In this document: piece by piece, positions 18,539 through 26,667 of the stretch
Layout: each line of letters starts with the position of its first letter
How positions within the stretch are numbered: the stretch's first letter is position 1
NCBI RefSeq assembly: GCF_021215455.1
Contig: NZ_JAJPWV010000002.1
Location: 310,001-374,000, forward strand
Origin: Mucilaginibacter roseus
GTDB taxonomy: Bacteria > Bacteroidota > Bacteroidia > Sphingobacteriales > Sphingobacteriaceae
Direction: 5' to 3'
Length of the DNA stretch: 64,000 bases
Position numbers and translations under genes: made by a program
Notes under the pieces: model-generated
Seen by the model: the letters and a program-made list of their open reading frames with translations, nothing else
What the model was told of the DNA's origin: nothing
The model's database searches: none

Positions 18539-19633
18539 CTAACCTACACGGTAAACTTTGCCGGGCAACGACGTTATAAAGCCCTGCATCTCCATATTCA
18601 GCAGGGCCATTGCCAACTGGCTCATAGGCATCCCAGTATTTATGGTTAATTCATCAATGGCGAGCGTTTTATGTTCCCGTAGTATGCTCAGAATCAAACG
18701 CTCATCATCGGGCAAATCAATCGGCAAAGCCAGCTGCTCCTTTGGTTTAACGCTGTCACTCTTTTCCCAACCCAGGCTGTAAGCTACATCAGCCATACAG
18801 GTAATCAACCCGGCTTTGTTGTTACGTATCAGAAAGTTACACCCTTCCGAAAACTCATCGCCCAACCTGCCCGGAAATGCATACACATCGCGGTTATAGG
18901 AGTTGGCGATCTCGGCAGTGATCAGCGCACCGCCTTTTATACTGGCCTCAACCACAATAGTAGCATCAGCCATACCCGCCACAATACGGTTACGCGCCGG
19001 AAATTTCTCCCTGTCGGGACGGGTGCCTGAAGGGTATTCGGTTAAAATGCCGCCCTGTTCCAGCATCTTTTCGGCCACCTGCTTGTTTTGACTGGGATAT
19101 AATCTATCGTGCCCATGGCCTAAAACCCCAATGGTTGGCATATTCAAACGCAGGCACTCTTTATGCGCCGCAACGTCAATACCCAGGGCAAGTCCGCTTA
19201 CTATCAGCACATTGTATTGCTGTAGCTCTTCTATTAGTTGCTTGCAAAGCAATTTACCGTAATCGGTGGCGTTGCGCGTACCTACTATGCTGATTATGTG
19301 TTGCATGTTCAGGTTTGCCTTACCCCTGCTATAAAGCAGCAACGGTGCATCCGGACAGTTTTTTAACCGCTTAGGATAGCGCGGATCGGTATATAAAAGC
19401 ACGTCAACATTATGCTTCTCCACAAACTTCACTTCCGCTTCAGCCTTGCGCAGGGCTTCGGCAAAATTTAAGCCGGCAACCGTTTTCTCACCGATGCCCG
19501 GCACCTTCATTAATCGTTTCTCGTTACCGGAAAATACCTTTTCGGCGTCGCCAAAGTAAGCAACTATGGTTTTTGAAAGCGTGGCACCTATATTTTTTAG
19601 GTTAGTGAGGGCAATTTGATGGAGTAGCGACAT
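18539..19633 (-). CDS. dprA: DNA-processing protein DprA
   Basis: 364 aa. Binds incoming single-stranded DNA and loads RecA in natural transformation. Three parts: an N-terminal helical/HhH region (about 1-60, KVPGIGEKTVAGL), the Rossmann-like core with SIVGTRNATDYGK, IVSGLALGIDVAAH and GTRPDREKFPARNRIVAGM, and a C-terminal winged-helix domain (about 300-364, DELTINTGMPMSQL). Full length and apparently intact. ATG at 19633. Convergent with sixA with zero gap; divergent from blaI across 138 nt containing the blaI operators. Confidence 0.95.
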   Translation of the reverse strand: MSLLHQIALTNLKNIGATLSKTIVAYFGDAEKVFSGNEKRLMKVPGIGEKTVAGLNFAEALRKAEAEVKFVEKHNVDVLLYTDPRYPKRLKNCPDAPLLLYSRGKANLNMQHIISIVGTRNATDYGKLLCKQLIEELQQYNVLIVSGLALGIDVAAHKECLRLNMPTIGVLGHGHDRLYPSQNKQVAEKMLEQGGILTEYPSGTRPDREKFPARNRIVAGMADATIVVEASIKGGALITAEIANSYNRDVYAFPGRLGDEFSEGCNFLIRNNKAGLITCMADVAYSLGWEKSDSVKPKEQLALPIDLPDDERLILSILREHKTLAIDELTINTGMPMSQLAMALLNMEMQGFITSLPGKVYRVG

Positions 19634-19699
19634 GGTTTTATATCGTCCGAAAATAAAAAAATACCGCTTAATCGTCCTAATTTTTTTAGCATTTAAAAT

Positions 19700-19763
19700 A
19701 AACTATAAAAATAGTTTGCAAACTACATATATAGTTATACATTTGTAACTATAAAAATAGTTT
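19700..19763 (+). promoter_or_regulatory. blaI promoter with three BlaI-type operator dyads
   Basis: Three 18-bp dyads of 7-4-7 geometry: AAACTAT-AAAA-ATAGTTT (19700-19717), AAACTAC-ATAT-ATAGTTA (19720-19737) and TAACTAT-AAAA-ATAGTTT (19746-19763). A Bacteroidota promoter is interleaved: TTTG at 19715-19718, 19 nt spacer, TACATTTG at 19738-19745. The -33 element overlaps dyad 1, dyad 2 fills the spacer, and dyad 3 covers the expected start of transcription. BlaI/MecI repressors bind ACTA/TAGT-type dyads, so self-repression by the gene that starts at 19772 is very likely. Confidence 0.82.
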
Positions 19764-19771
19764 AGATATAC

Positions 19772-20143
19772 ATGACCAAGGAATTGACTAAGGCGGAAGA
19801 ACAAGTGATGCAAATACTCTGGCAGTTAAAGGAAGGCATCGTAAAGGACATCATCGAGCGAATACCTGAGCCAAAACCAGCTTACAACACCGTATCAACC
19901 GTGGTACGCGTATTAGAGGGCAAAGGATTTGTTGACCATAAGGCATATGGAAACTCGCACGTATACTTCCCGTTGATAAGCGAAGACGATTATAAAAAGT
20001 TCAGCCTTAATAAGATAGTGAATAATTATTTTGATAACTCCTATAAAAGCCTGGTATCCTTTATTGCTGATGAAAAAAAACTCGGCGTAAAAGAGCTGGA
20101 TGAACTTGCCGAACTGATTGAAAAACTTAAAAAACAAAAGTAA
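19772..20143 (+). CDS. blaI: BlaI/MecI/CopY-family transcriptional repressor
   Basis: 123 aa. N-terminal winged helix (LTKAEEQVMQILWQL, then AYNTVSTVVRVLEGKGFV as recognition helix and wing) and a C-terminal dimerisation region ending in a Lys-rich helix. Acts as a dimer on TAGT-containing dyads, three of which overlie its own promoter. The stop codon overlaps the blaR1 start (TAATG), the usual repressor/sensor pairing. No beta-lactamase gene is adjacent, so the regulon is unknown; in Bacteroidota such pairs often serve other envelope or stress functions. Confidence 0.92.
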   Translation: MTKELTKAEEQVMQILWQLKEGIVKDIIERIPEPKPAYNTVSTVVRVLEGKGFVDHKAYGNSHVYFPLISEDDYKKFSLNKIVNNYFDNSYKSLVSFIADEKKLGVKELDELAELIEKLKKQK

Positions 20144-21984
20144 TGAACTGGCTATATTACCTGCTCGAAGCTAACCTGTACCTCACCATATTTTACGGGA
20201 TTTACCTGCTTTTGCTCCGTAACGAAACCTTTTATACAGCAAACCGGTGGTACCTCATCAGCACCTGTGCAGCTGCATTTTTGGTGCCGCTTATGCAAAT
20301 CGGCTGGCTAAAACCTTTGGAGCCGGTTACCCAGGTTATCACCATTGCAACCAGCCAAGCGGCCAACACAGTAAACAAAGTTCAACTGGCTACGGCTTCA
20401 ACCGGATCGGCAGAAATCAGCGCCGCTACCGTGCTGTTAGCGATATACCTACTGGGTGTTGCTGTTACATTGGGCTTGTTTGTTATCAAGCTTTTGAGGC
20501 TTTACCAAATCATCAGCAAGAGCAAAAAAATCAACTCAAAACCTTGCGATGTGATTGAGCTTGATGAAGAAAACACCGGCTTTTCTTTCTTTAATTACCT
20601 GTTCATCGGCAAAAACCTATACAACAGAAATACCATTATCGCGCACGAAATGGTGCATATCAAGCAAAAACACTCGGCTGATATTGTTTTTACAGAGCTG
20701 ATCAAAATCATCAGCTGGTTTAATCCGCTGATATATATGCTGCAAAACAGCCTGAAAACCTTACACGAATATATTGCCGACGAATATACCGCCGCTACCG
20801 AAACCGATAACCTCACCTACTCTTCTTTCCTGCTTAACAGCGCCTATGGATTGCAGGGCCCGGCGGCAACCAACTCGTTTTTCAATACTAATCTTTTAAA
20901 AAACCGTATAGTTATGTTAAACAAACCACGTTCAGGCAATGCAGCAAGGCTGAAATACCTGATGGCCATTCCCGTTACCGCGGGCATCTTATGCCTGTCC
21001 ACACTTAGCTTTAGTAAAGATTATCCAACGTTTGATCTGTATAGCGGAGGTGACGCAACAAAGGCAGAAATTAACCTTCTAACCACCGAGCCACATCAGG
21101 CTGACACCGGTTTGAGGATACCCGCGCCGACTGTTGTTAAAAACGACTTCACGGCCTTGACCACTTACCTTGGCAAGCACATAACATTTCCCGCGTCAGA
21201 AATCAATAAAACGAAATTTGCTGGCCTGAGTGTAAGTTTTGATGTAGATAAAAGCGGTGAGGTTGGCGATATAAGATTATTAGCGCCGGCAAAAAATGTG
21301 TTTGGCAATGCCACAGTAAGCGCTTTTCATAAATTTTCGGGTAAATTGAAGGTTGAACCCGGTACCTATATAATAGGTGTAAATTTTGTTACCCTCGCAA
21401 AAAACTATGTACATTTTCCGAAACCATCCATAACTAAAAATGCGAATTACGTATGCACCGTTACCATAACCGGTTTAACCAATAAGCAGGCTAAAGAATT
21501 AAACATACAAACAAAACCTGGTACTCCGCCTAAAATTGAACAGCCCAAAGCCGCTCAAGCTGTAAAGCAGCAAGATGACTTTTCTGCTTTTTACGCTTAC
21601 ATTGCCAAGCATTCTCGTTATCCGAGAGTAGAATTAGAAAACAAAGTTACCGGCCGTACCCTCTTTAAATTAGTATTGAATGCTGATAACACGATAAAAG
21701 ATGTGATTGTATTGCGTTCGCCAAACGAAGCGCTTTCAAAAGAGATTGCACGGGCTATTTTGACTTACAAAGATCCTTTACCAGCGAAACCTAATGCCGA
21801 CTATACCATACCGGTATCGTACCAGATCATGATGCCGGATGATAAAATATTTTTTGAGCCGAGCGGCCCGAAGGATGCATCAAATGCTGATAAAAAGGAA
21901 TCTTTATATATAATTGAGAAATCAGATAGAACCAACTATTCCTTAAGCGAAGTAGTTATTACAGGATATTATTCTAAAAATTAA
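20143..21984 (+). CDS. BlaR1-like M56 metallopeptidase sensor with two TonB-C-like domains
   Basis: 613 aa. N-terminal membrane segments (about 5-25, 37-55, 95-118) and a cytoplasm-facing M56 zinc peptidase with HEMVH at 168-172 and a downstream LHEYIADEYT helix; a further membrane segment near 265-285. Instead of a beta-lactam-binding domain it has two related TonB C-terminal-like modules (about 330-430 and 490-580; FTALTTYLGKHITFP and FSAFYAYIAKHSRYP). The C-terminus reads SLSEVVITGYYSKN, like the motif at the start of TonB-receptor plugs. I infer a sensor that cleaves BlaI after an envelope signal. Stop overlaps the convergent rsmG stop by 3 nt. Confidence 0.85.
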   Translation: MNWLYYLLEANLYLTIFYGIYLLLLRNETFYTANRWYLISTCAAAFLVPLMQIGWLKPLEPVTQVITIATSQAANTVNKVQLATASTGSAEISAATVLLAIYLLGVAVTLGLFVIKLLRLYQIISKSKKINSKPCDVIELDEENTGFSFFNYLFIGKNLYNRNTIIAHEMVHIKQKHSADIVFTELIKIISWFNPLIYMLQNSLKTLHEYIADEYTAATETDNLTYSSFLLNSAYGLQGPAATNSFFNTNLLKNRIVMLNKPRSGNAARLKYLMAIPVTAGILCLSTLSFSKDYPTFDLYSGGDATKAEINLLTTEPHQADTGLRIPAPTVVKNDFTALTTYLGKHITFPASEINKTKFAGLSVSFDVDKSGEVGDIRLLAPAKNVFGNATVSAFHKFSGKLKVEPGTYIIGVNFVTLAKNYVHFPKPSITKNANYVCTVTITGLTNKQAKELNIQTKPGTPPKIEQPKAAQAVKQQDDFSAFYAYIAKHSRYPRVELENKVTGRTLFKLVLNADNTIKDVIVLRSPNEALSKEIARAILTYKDPLPAKPNADYTIPVSYQIMMPDDKIFFEPSGPKDASNADKKESLYIIEKSDRTNYSLSEVVITGYYSKN

Positions 21985-22607
21985 ACCTTAACATATATCA
22001 CCTGCTTAGTCTCAAAAAACTCCTCATCAAAGTAGTTTTTGAGATAGAATTGCTGAACGGCTAAGCCCGACTCGGCAATTTCTTCGTTTAGGTCGCCGCC
22101 CTTTAAATAGAGTATTCCGTTAGGCAAAACATTGCCTGATTGCTTGTTGAATTTGCCCTTTACCCAGGGGTAAAACTCCTTTAAACGCGTTACCGCGCGC
22201 GATACCACAAAATCAAATTTACCGTCAATCTGCTCGGCACGGGCATGGGTAGCTTTTAAATTTTGCAAACCTAACGCCTTAGCTACCTCAGTTACCACCT
22301 TTATTTTTTTACCAATGGAGTCGACCAGATGAAACTGCGTTTGCGGAAACATAATAGCTAAGGGCACTCCCGGAAAACCGCCGCCGGTGCCCACGTCGAG
22401 CACCTTTTCGCCGGGTTTAAAGGCCATAACCTTGGCTATGCCTAAGGAGTGCAGCACGTGGCGCTCATACAATTGATCGATATCCTTACGTGATATTACG
22501 TTGATCTGGTTATTCCAGTGAGTATAAAGTTCGGGCAGTTGTTCAAATTGCTTTAACTGCTCCGCAGTAATTTCAGGAAAATATTTCAGTAGAATTTCAG
22601 ATGTCAT
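21981..22607 (-). CDS. rsmG: 16S rRNA (guanine527-N7)-methyltransferase
   Basis: 208 aa from ATG 22607 (the frame stays open further into the sigma gene, but MTSEILLKYFPEIT is the family start). Methylates G527 of 16S rRNA with SAM. Seen: the RsmG linker region NVISRKDIDQLYERHVLHSL, SAM motif VLDVGTGGGFPGVPLAIMFP, and VVSRAVTRLKEF. Its start overlaps the end of the sigma factor gene by 11 nt, so translation is probably coupled. Overlaps the convergent blaR1 at the stop codons. Confidence 0.95.
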   Translation of the reverse strand: MTSEILLKYFPEITAEQLKQFEQLPELYTHWNNQINVISRKDIDQLYERHVLHSLGIAKVMAFKPGEKVLDVGTGGGFPGVPLAIMFPQTQFHLVDSIGKKIKVVTEVAKALGLQNLKATHARAEQIDGKFDFVVSRAVTRLKEFYPWVKGKFNKQSGNVLPNGILYLKGGDLNEEIAESGLAVQQFYLKNYFDEEFFETKQVIYVKV

Positions 22608-23202
22608 CCCGGTTGTAACGGTTAATAATATTACCCAGCAAATAGCGCGCCCTGAATAATTGTGCCTTAACGGTACCCAGGGGCAGGTCAAGCTGCTGAG
22701 CTATTTCTTCGTACGATAATTCATCAAAATATCGCAGGGTAATGAGGTTTCTATAACGCAAAGGTAAGCCTTCAATCAGTTGTTTCAGCTCCTTGGTTTG
22801 CTGTTTTTTTATAGATGTTTCTTCCGGATTCAGTGTATCGGCCTTTATTTGTAACGGTTTTTCCTCGCCTTCTTCGTCCAGCATGCCGTGGATTGACATG
22901 GTGTTCAACTTCTTTTTCCTAATAAAATCAATACAATTATTGGTGGCCACCCTGAATAACCAGGTGCTGAACGCGTAGTCAGGCTGGTATTTATCCAGCT
23001 TTTCAAAGGCTTTGGCAAAGGTTTCCACCATAAGGTCCATGGCGTCTTCCTTATTGTTTACCATCTTCAAAATCATGAAGTAAATGGAATCCTTATAACG
23101 AACCATCAGGTCGGCATACGCCTTTTGATCGCCCTGTCGAGCCTTCATAACCAAATGAAAATCGTTTTTGGCATTCTCGGTAAAATTGGTATTTATTTCC
23201 AT
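22597..23202 (-). CDS. ECF-type RNA polymerase sigma factor
   Basis: 201 aa with sigma-70 region 2 (about 25-95: ADLMVRYKDSIYFMILKMV, then FSTWLFRVATNNCIDFIRKKK) and region 4 (about 140-195: LPLRYRNLITLRYFDELSYE, with the helix-turn-helix EIAQQLDLPLGTVKAQLFRAR). An acidic linker joins them. No region 1 or 3, so ECF class. No anti-sigma gene is adjacent; it sits between a GT2 gene (10-nt overlap upstream) and rsmG (11-nt overlap downstream), so it is likely expressed constitutively with them. Promoter targets are unknown. Confidence 0.9.
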   Translation of the reverse strand: MEINTNFTENAKNDFHLVMKARQGDQKAYADLMVRYKDSIYFMILKMVNNKEDAMDLMVETFAKAFEKLDKYQPDYAFSTWLFRVATNNCIDFIRKKKLNTMSIHGMLDEEGEEKPLQIKADTLNPEETSIKKQQTKELKQLIEGLPLRYRNLITLRYFDELSYEEIAQQLDLPLGTVKAQLFRARYLLGNIINRYNRDDI

Positions 23203-24311
23203 TGGGTAGTTTTAATGAATGTCCCAATCAATCCAAACACGTTTAAATATACGTAGTAAAATATGTCAAGGATTGGTAAATAAATCAACAAGTCTTTTGC
23301 TTTTAAAGTTTTTAAAATTTTATTATAAATTAAAATTTTCGCTATAAAGTGTATAAAATACAATCCTGCTACAAGCAACGGCTCTACTTTTAAAATCAGC
23401 AAAACCACCAGTAATATATAAAATAAAAAGCCGCTCATGGCATCCCAGCTCAACATTCGGCGATGTTTATTTTTATAAAGCTTGCCAACACCCATATGCC
23501 GTTTTTTTTGCCGGTACCAGCCGCTAAACGTGGTTTTTGATTGCGTATACATAAACGCATCCGGATGAATTTCAATGATGGTATTGTCGCTCGTGGCATT
23601 CTGATTTACGAATAAATCATCATCACCGGGCAATACATGCATATGCGCGGCAAAGCCTTTATTACTGAAAAACAATGTTTTTGTATAAGCCAGGTTGCGG
23701 CCTATGCCCATGTAAGCATCGCCGCGCAGGGCGGATGAAAGGTAGCTTATAGCTGTCTTTACCGTTTCAAAACGAGTAAAGGTGTTGATGATGCCCCCTG
23801 TCTTATTATAAGGCGAATAGCCTAAAACTATTTGCGCGCCGGTTGTAAAATTAAGCGACATGCGGGCAACCCAATCGTCAGACGCGGGCGTGCAATCTGC
23901 ATCAGTAAAAAGCAAATGTTCGTTTTTAGCCGCCTTTATGCCTAATGTCAGCGCGAATTTTTTACCGGTTTTAAACCGCACATGCTCGGTTATGGTAACC
24001 ACCTTGAGGTGTTTATACTTGTTTTGCAGCTCAAGCAACAGCAAATCCGACTCATCAACCGAGCAGTCATTTACCACTACTACTTCAAAATCAGCATAGT
24101 TTTGCTCCAATATCAGCGGCAGGTTGTATTTAAGATTATCGTACTCGTTACGGGCGCTGATGATTACAGAAACCGGGATATTCGCGGGCTGCAATTGTTC
24201 CAGCGGTTTATAGGCCGCAAGCTTGCTGTGATAGCTTATCAAATAAAAAAGCTGACTAATGAAGCAGACCTGAAAAAATAACAGCAGCGCGTCGAGTAAA
24301 TACGTTTCCAA
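23193..24311 (-). CDS. Membrane-bound glycosyltransferase family 2
   Basis: 372 aa. Starts with TTG at 24311; no in-frame ATG occurs before the catalytic domain, and the N-terminal hydrophobic anchor (LDALLLFFQVCFISQLFYLI) needs this start. GT2 catalytic domain from about 45: IPVSVIISARNE, VVVVNDCSVDES, LFTDADCTPAS (DxD-like metal site) and the acceptor-side QKKRHMGVGK motif, a QxxRW-like position. Two to three C-terminal membrane segments. Likely polymerises or transfers a sugar at the inner membrane, product unknown. First gene of the operon with the sigma factor and rsmG; its end overlaps the sigma start by 10 nt. Confidence 0.87.
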   Translation of the reverse strand: METYLLDALLLFFQVCFISQLFYLISYHSKLAAYKPLEQLQPANIPVSVIISARNEYDNLKYNLPLILEQNYADFEVVVVNDCSVDESDLLLLELQNKYKHLKVVTITEHVRFKTGKKFALTLGIKAAKNEHLLFTDADCTPASDDWVARMSLNFTTGAQIVLGYSPYNKTGGIINTFTRFETVKTAISYLSSALRGDAYMGIGRNLAYTKTLFFSNKGFAAHMHVLPGDDDLFVNQNATSDNTIIEIHPDAFMYTQSKTTFSGWYRQKKRHMGVGKLYKNKHRRMLSWDAMSGFLFYILLVVLLILKVEPLLVAGLYFIHFIAKILIYNKILKTLKAKDLLIYLPILDIFYYVYLNVFGLIGTFIKTTQWK

Positions 24312-24406
24312 CAGAAAAATTTATAGCTGCAAAGTTGTTAAAATCAAGCGAAATAAGGCCTATATCAAGCTAAAAATAAACAAATATTTAGTATACAGTT
24401 ATTTGT

Positions 24407-24414
24407 TAATTTTG
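24407..24414 (+). promoter_or_regulatory. -7 promoter box for tgt-lptG-EamA
   Basis: TAATTTTG matches TAnnTTTG, 10 nt before the tgt ATG, predicting a very short leader of about 5 nt. No clear -33 TTTG at normal spacing. Confidence 0.4.
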
Positions 24415-24424
24415 CATTCTCATA

Positions 24425-25555
24425 ATGAAATTCACTTTAGCAGCACAAGATAAGTTTTCTAAAGCCCGGGCGGGCGAGATAACTACCGATCACGGCACCA
24501 TACAAACCCCTATTTTTATGCCTGTGGGCACTGCGGGTACTGTAAAAGCCGTACATCAGCGCGAACTGGCTGATGATATCAAAGCACAGATTATATTAGG
24601 TAACACTTACCATTTATACCTGCGGCCAGGCCTTAATACTATTGAACAGGCCGGCGGATTACATAAATTCAACGGCTGGGACAAACCTATATTAACCGAC
24701 AGCGGCGGGTACCAGGTGTATTCACTTACAGATGTACGTAAAATAAAAGAGGAAGGCGTAACTTTTCGTTCGCATGTTGATGGCTCTAAACACCTGTTTA
24801 CACCTGAGAATGTGATGGATATTCAGCGTGTGATTGGGGCCGATATTATTATGGCTTTTGATGAGTGTACCCCCTACCCGTGCGATTACCGCTATGCCAA
24901 AAACTCTATAGAGATGACGCACCGCTGGCTTAAACGTTGCTGCGACCGTTTTGACAGTACCGAACCTAAGTATGGTTACAGCCAAACACTGTTCCCGATA
25001 GTGCAGGGGTCTGTATATAAGGATTTGCGTGTGCGTTCGGCCGAAGTTATAGCCTCTTTTGAGCGGGAAGGCAACGCAATAGGCGGCCTTTCGGTAGGTG
25101 AACCGGCCGAAGAAATGTATGCCATGACAGAAATTGTATGCGATATATTACCGCAGCAAAAACCACGTTATTTAATGGGCGTAGGTACACCGGTTAACAT
25201 ACTCGAAAACATTGCCTTGGGCGTAGATATGTTTGATTGTGTAATGCCTACGCGCAATGCCCGCAATGGCATGCTTTTCACTAAAAACGGCATCATAAAT
25301 ATAAAGAACGAGAAGTGGAAGAACGACTTTTCGCCTATTGAGGCGGATAGCGACCTGTTTGCCGACACGGCTTACAGCAAGGCTTATTTAAGGCACCTTA
25401 TCCACTCGGGCGAAATGCTGGGCGCGCAGATAGCATCCCTGCATAACCTTCACTTTTATTTATGGCTGGTTGGCCAGGCCCGTGAACGCATTATTGCCGG
25501 CGATTTTTACGACTGGAAGAATAAAATGGTTAAAACCCTGGGGCAACGTTTATAA
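24425..25555 (+). CDS. tgt: tRNA-guanine(34) transglycosylase lacking the zinc cysteines
   Basis: 376 aa. Exchanges G34 of Tyr/His/Asn/Asp tRNAs for preQ1 in queuosine synthesis. The base-exchange residues are present: D92 in LTDSGGYQV, nucleophile D271 in FDCVMPTRNARNG, and GGLSVGEPAEEM. The bacterial zinc motif CxCxxC is absent: the aligned segment reads S309-D-L311-F-A-D314 before TAYSKAYLRHL, and only the fourth ligand H340 (SLHNLHFY) remains. The rest of the dimer-interface helix is well conserved, so the protein is probably functional with altered structural stabilisation. lptG follows after 3 nt. Confidence 0.93.
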   Translation: MKFTLAAQDKFSKARAGEITTDHGTIQTPIFMPVGTAGTVKAVHQRELADDIKAQIILGNTYHLYLRPGLNTIEQAGGLHKFNGWDKPILTDSGGYQVYSLTDVRKIKEEGVTFRSHVDGSKHLFTPENVMDIQRVIGADIIMAFDECTPYPCDYRYAKNSIEMTHRWLKRCCDRFDSTEPKYGYSQTLFPIVQGSVYKDLRVRSAEVIASFEREGNAIGGLSVGEPAEEMYAMTEIVCDILPQQKPRYLMGVGTPVNILENIALGVDMFDCVMPTRNARNGMLFTKNGIINIKNEKWKNDFSPIEADSDLFADTAYSKAYLRHLIHSGEMLGAQIASLHNLHFYLWLVGQARERIIAGDFYDWKNKMVKTLGQRL

Positions 25556-25558
25556 ACT

Positions 25559-26665
25559 GTGAAGAAAATCATCAGGAAATATTTACCGGTAATTGACCGG
25601 TATATCATCGGCAAATACCTGGGCACTTTTGCCTTTACGCTGATGATTTTTGTGGTTATTACGGTGGTGTTTGATATATCTGAACACATTGATAATTTCT
25701 TGCAATCGGGCAGTTCTGTTTACGAGATAGCGACCGACTACTACGGCGGCTTTATACCGTTTTACATGAATATGCTGTCGCCGCTGATCAACTTTTTGGC
25801 GGTAATTTTCTTTACCGCCAAAATGGCCAATCAGACCGAAATTGTACCGATACTGAGCAGCCGGGCCAGCTTTAACCGCTTTTTAAGGCCTTATTTTATA
25901 TCGGCCACCGTTGTGTTTATTATATCCTTTTACGCTAACGTTTACCTCATCCCTTATACCAATAAGCTCAAAATCACCTTTGAGAACGAGAACGGCTTTA
26001 ACGGCAGCGGCGACCCTACCCGCAGCGATGTACACATGCAGATAGACAAGAATACCTACGTGTATCTGCAGAACTTCGACAAGACCATCAACACCGGCTA
26101 TACCTTTATAATGGAGAAGTATGACGGCGATAAACTGCGCGAAAAATTAACGTCGGACCGTATTACTTACGACTCTTTAAAACGCCGCTGGAGCATCATG
26201 AACCCGGATATAAGGTACGTAAACGGACTTAAGGAAAGCCGCATCAGGAATGCGCCGCAGAAGGATACCATACTGGAAATGCACCCATCTGATTTTATTA
26301 AAATAGATAACGAATATACCGCCATGCCCATGGCCGAACTTAACGCTACTATTGAAAAAGAGAAGCTGCGCCGGCCTGAATTTTTGCCTGCAATTTACTA
26401 CGAAAAGTACCGGCGTTTTGTATATCCGCTATCTACCTACGTGCTCACTTTAATGGGTGTATCGCTATCTTCACGTAAGGTGCGCGGGGGTATCGGCCTA
26501 CCTTTGGGGATAGGTATTTTCCTCTGTTTTGCCTACATCGTGGTTGATAAATTCGCCACTGTTTTTGCCATCCAGGGCGGCGTGCCACCACTAATTTCGG
26601 TGTTTATACCTAACGCTTTGTTTGGCGTTTTAGGCTACTATTTACTGCTGAAAGCGCCTAAATAA
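25559..26665 (+). CDS. lptG: LptF/LptG-family lipopolysaccharide export permease
   Basis: 368 aa from GTG 25559 (MKKIIRKYLPVIDRYIIGKYL), 3 nt after tgt; there is no nearby ATG in frame. YjgP/YjgQ permease: three N-terminal membrane segments (about 18-40, 58-85, 100-125), a periplasmic beta-jellyroll (about 130-270) and three C-terminal segments with RFVYPLSTYVLTLMGVSLSS. With LptB and its partner permease it lifts LPS from the inner membrane to the LptC-A-D bridge. F versus G cannot be fixed from sequence alone; G is the usual assignment when next to tgt in Bacteroidota. Confidence 0.88.
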   Translation: MKKIIRKYLPVIDRYIIGKYLGTFAFTLMIFVVITVVFDISEHIDNFLQSGSSVYEIATDYYGGFIPFYMNMLSPLINFLAVIFFTAKMANQTEIVPILSSRASFNRFLRPYFISATVVFIISFYANVYLIPYTNKLKITFENENGFNGSGDPTRSDVHMQIDKNTYVYLQNFDKTINTGYTFIMEKYDGDKLREKLTSDRITYDSLKRRWSIMNPDIRYVNGLKESRIRNAPQKDTILEMHPSDFIKIDNEYTAMPMAELNATIEKEKLRRPEFLPAIYYEKYRRFVYPLSTYVLTLMGVSLSSRKVRGGIGLPLGIGIFLCFAYIVVDKFATVFAIQGGVPPLISVFIPNALFGVLGYYLLLKAPK

Positions 26666-26667
26666 TC

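Noticed and set aside
20143..21984. True beta-lactam sensor BlaR1
   Set aside because: The penicillin-binding SxxK/SxN/KTG domain is absent; the C-terminal half is TonB-C-like.
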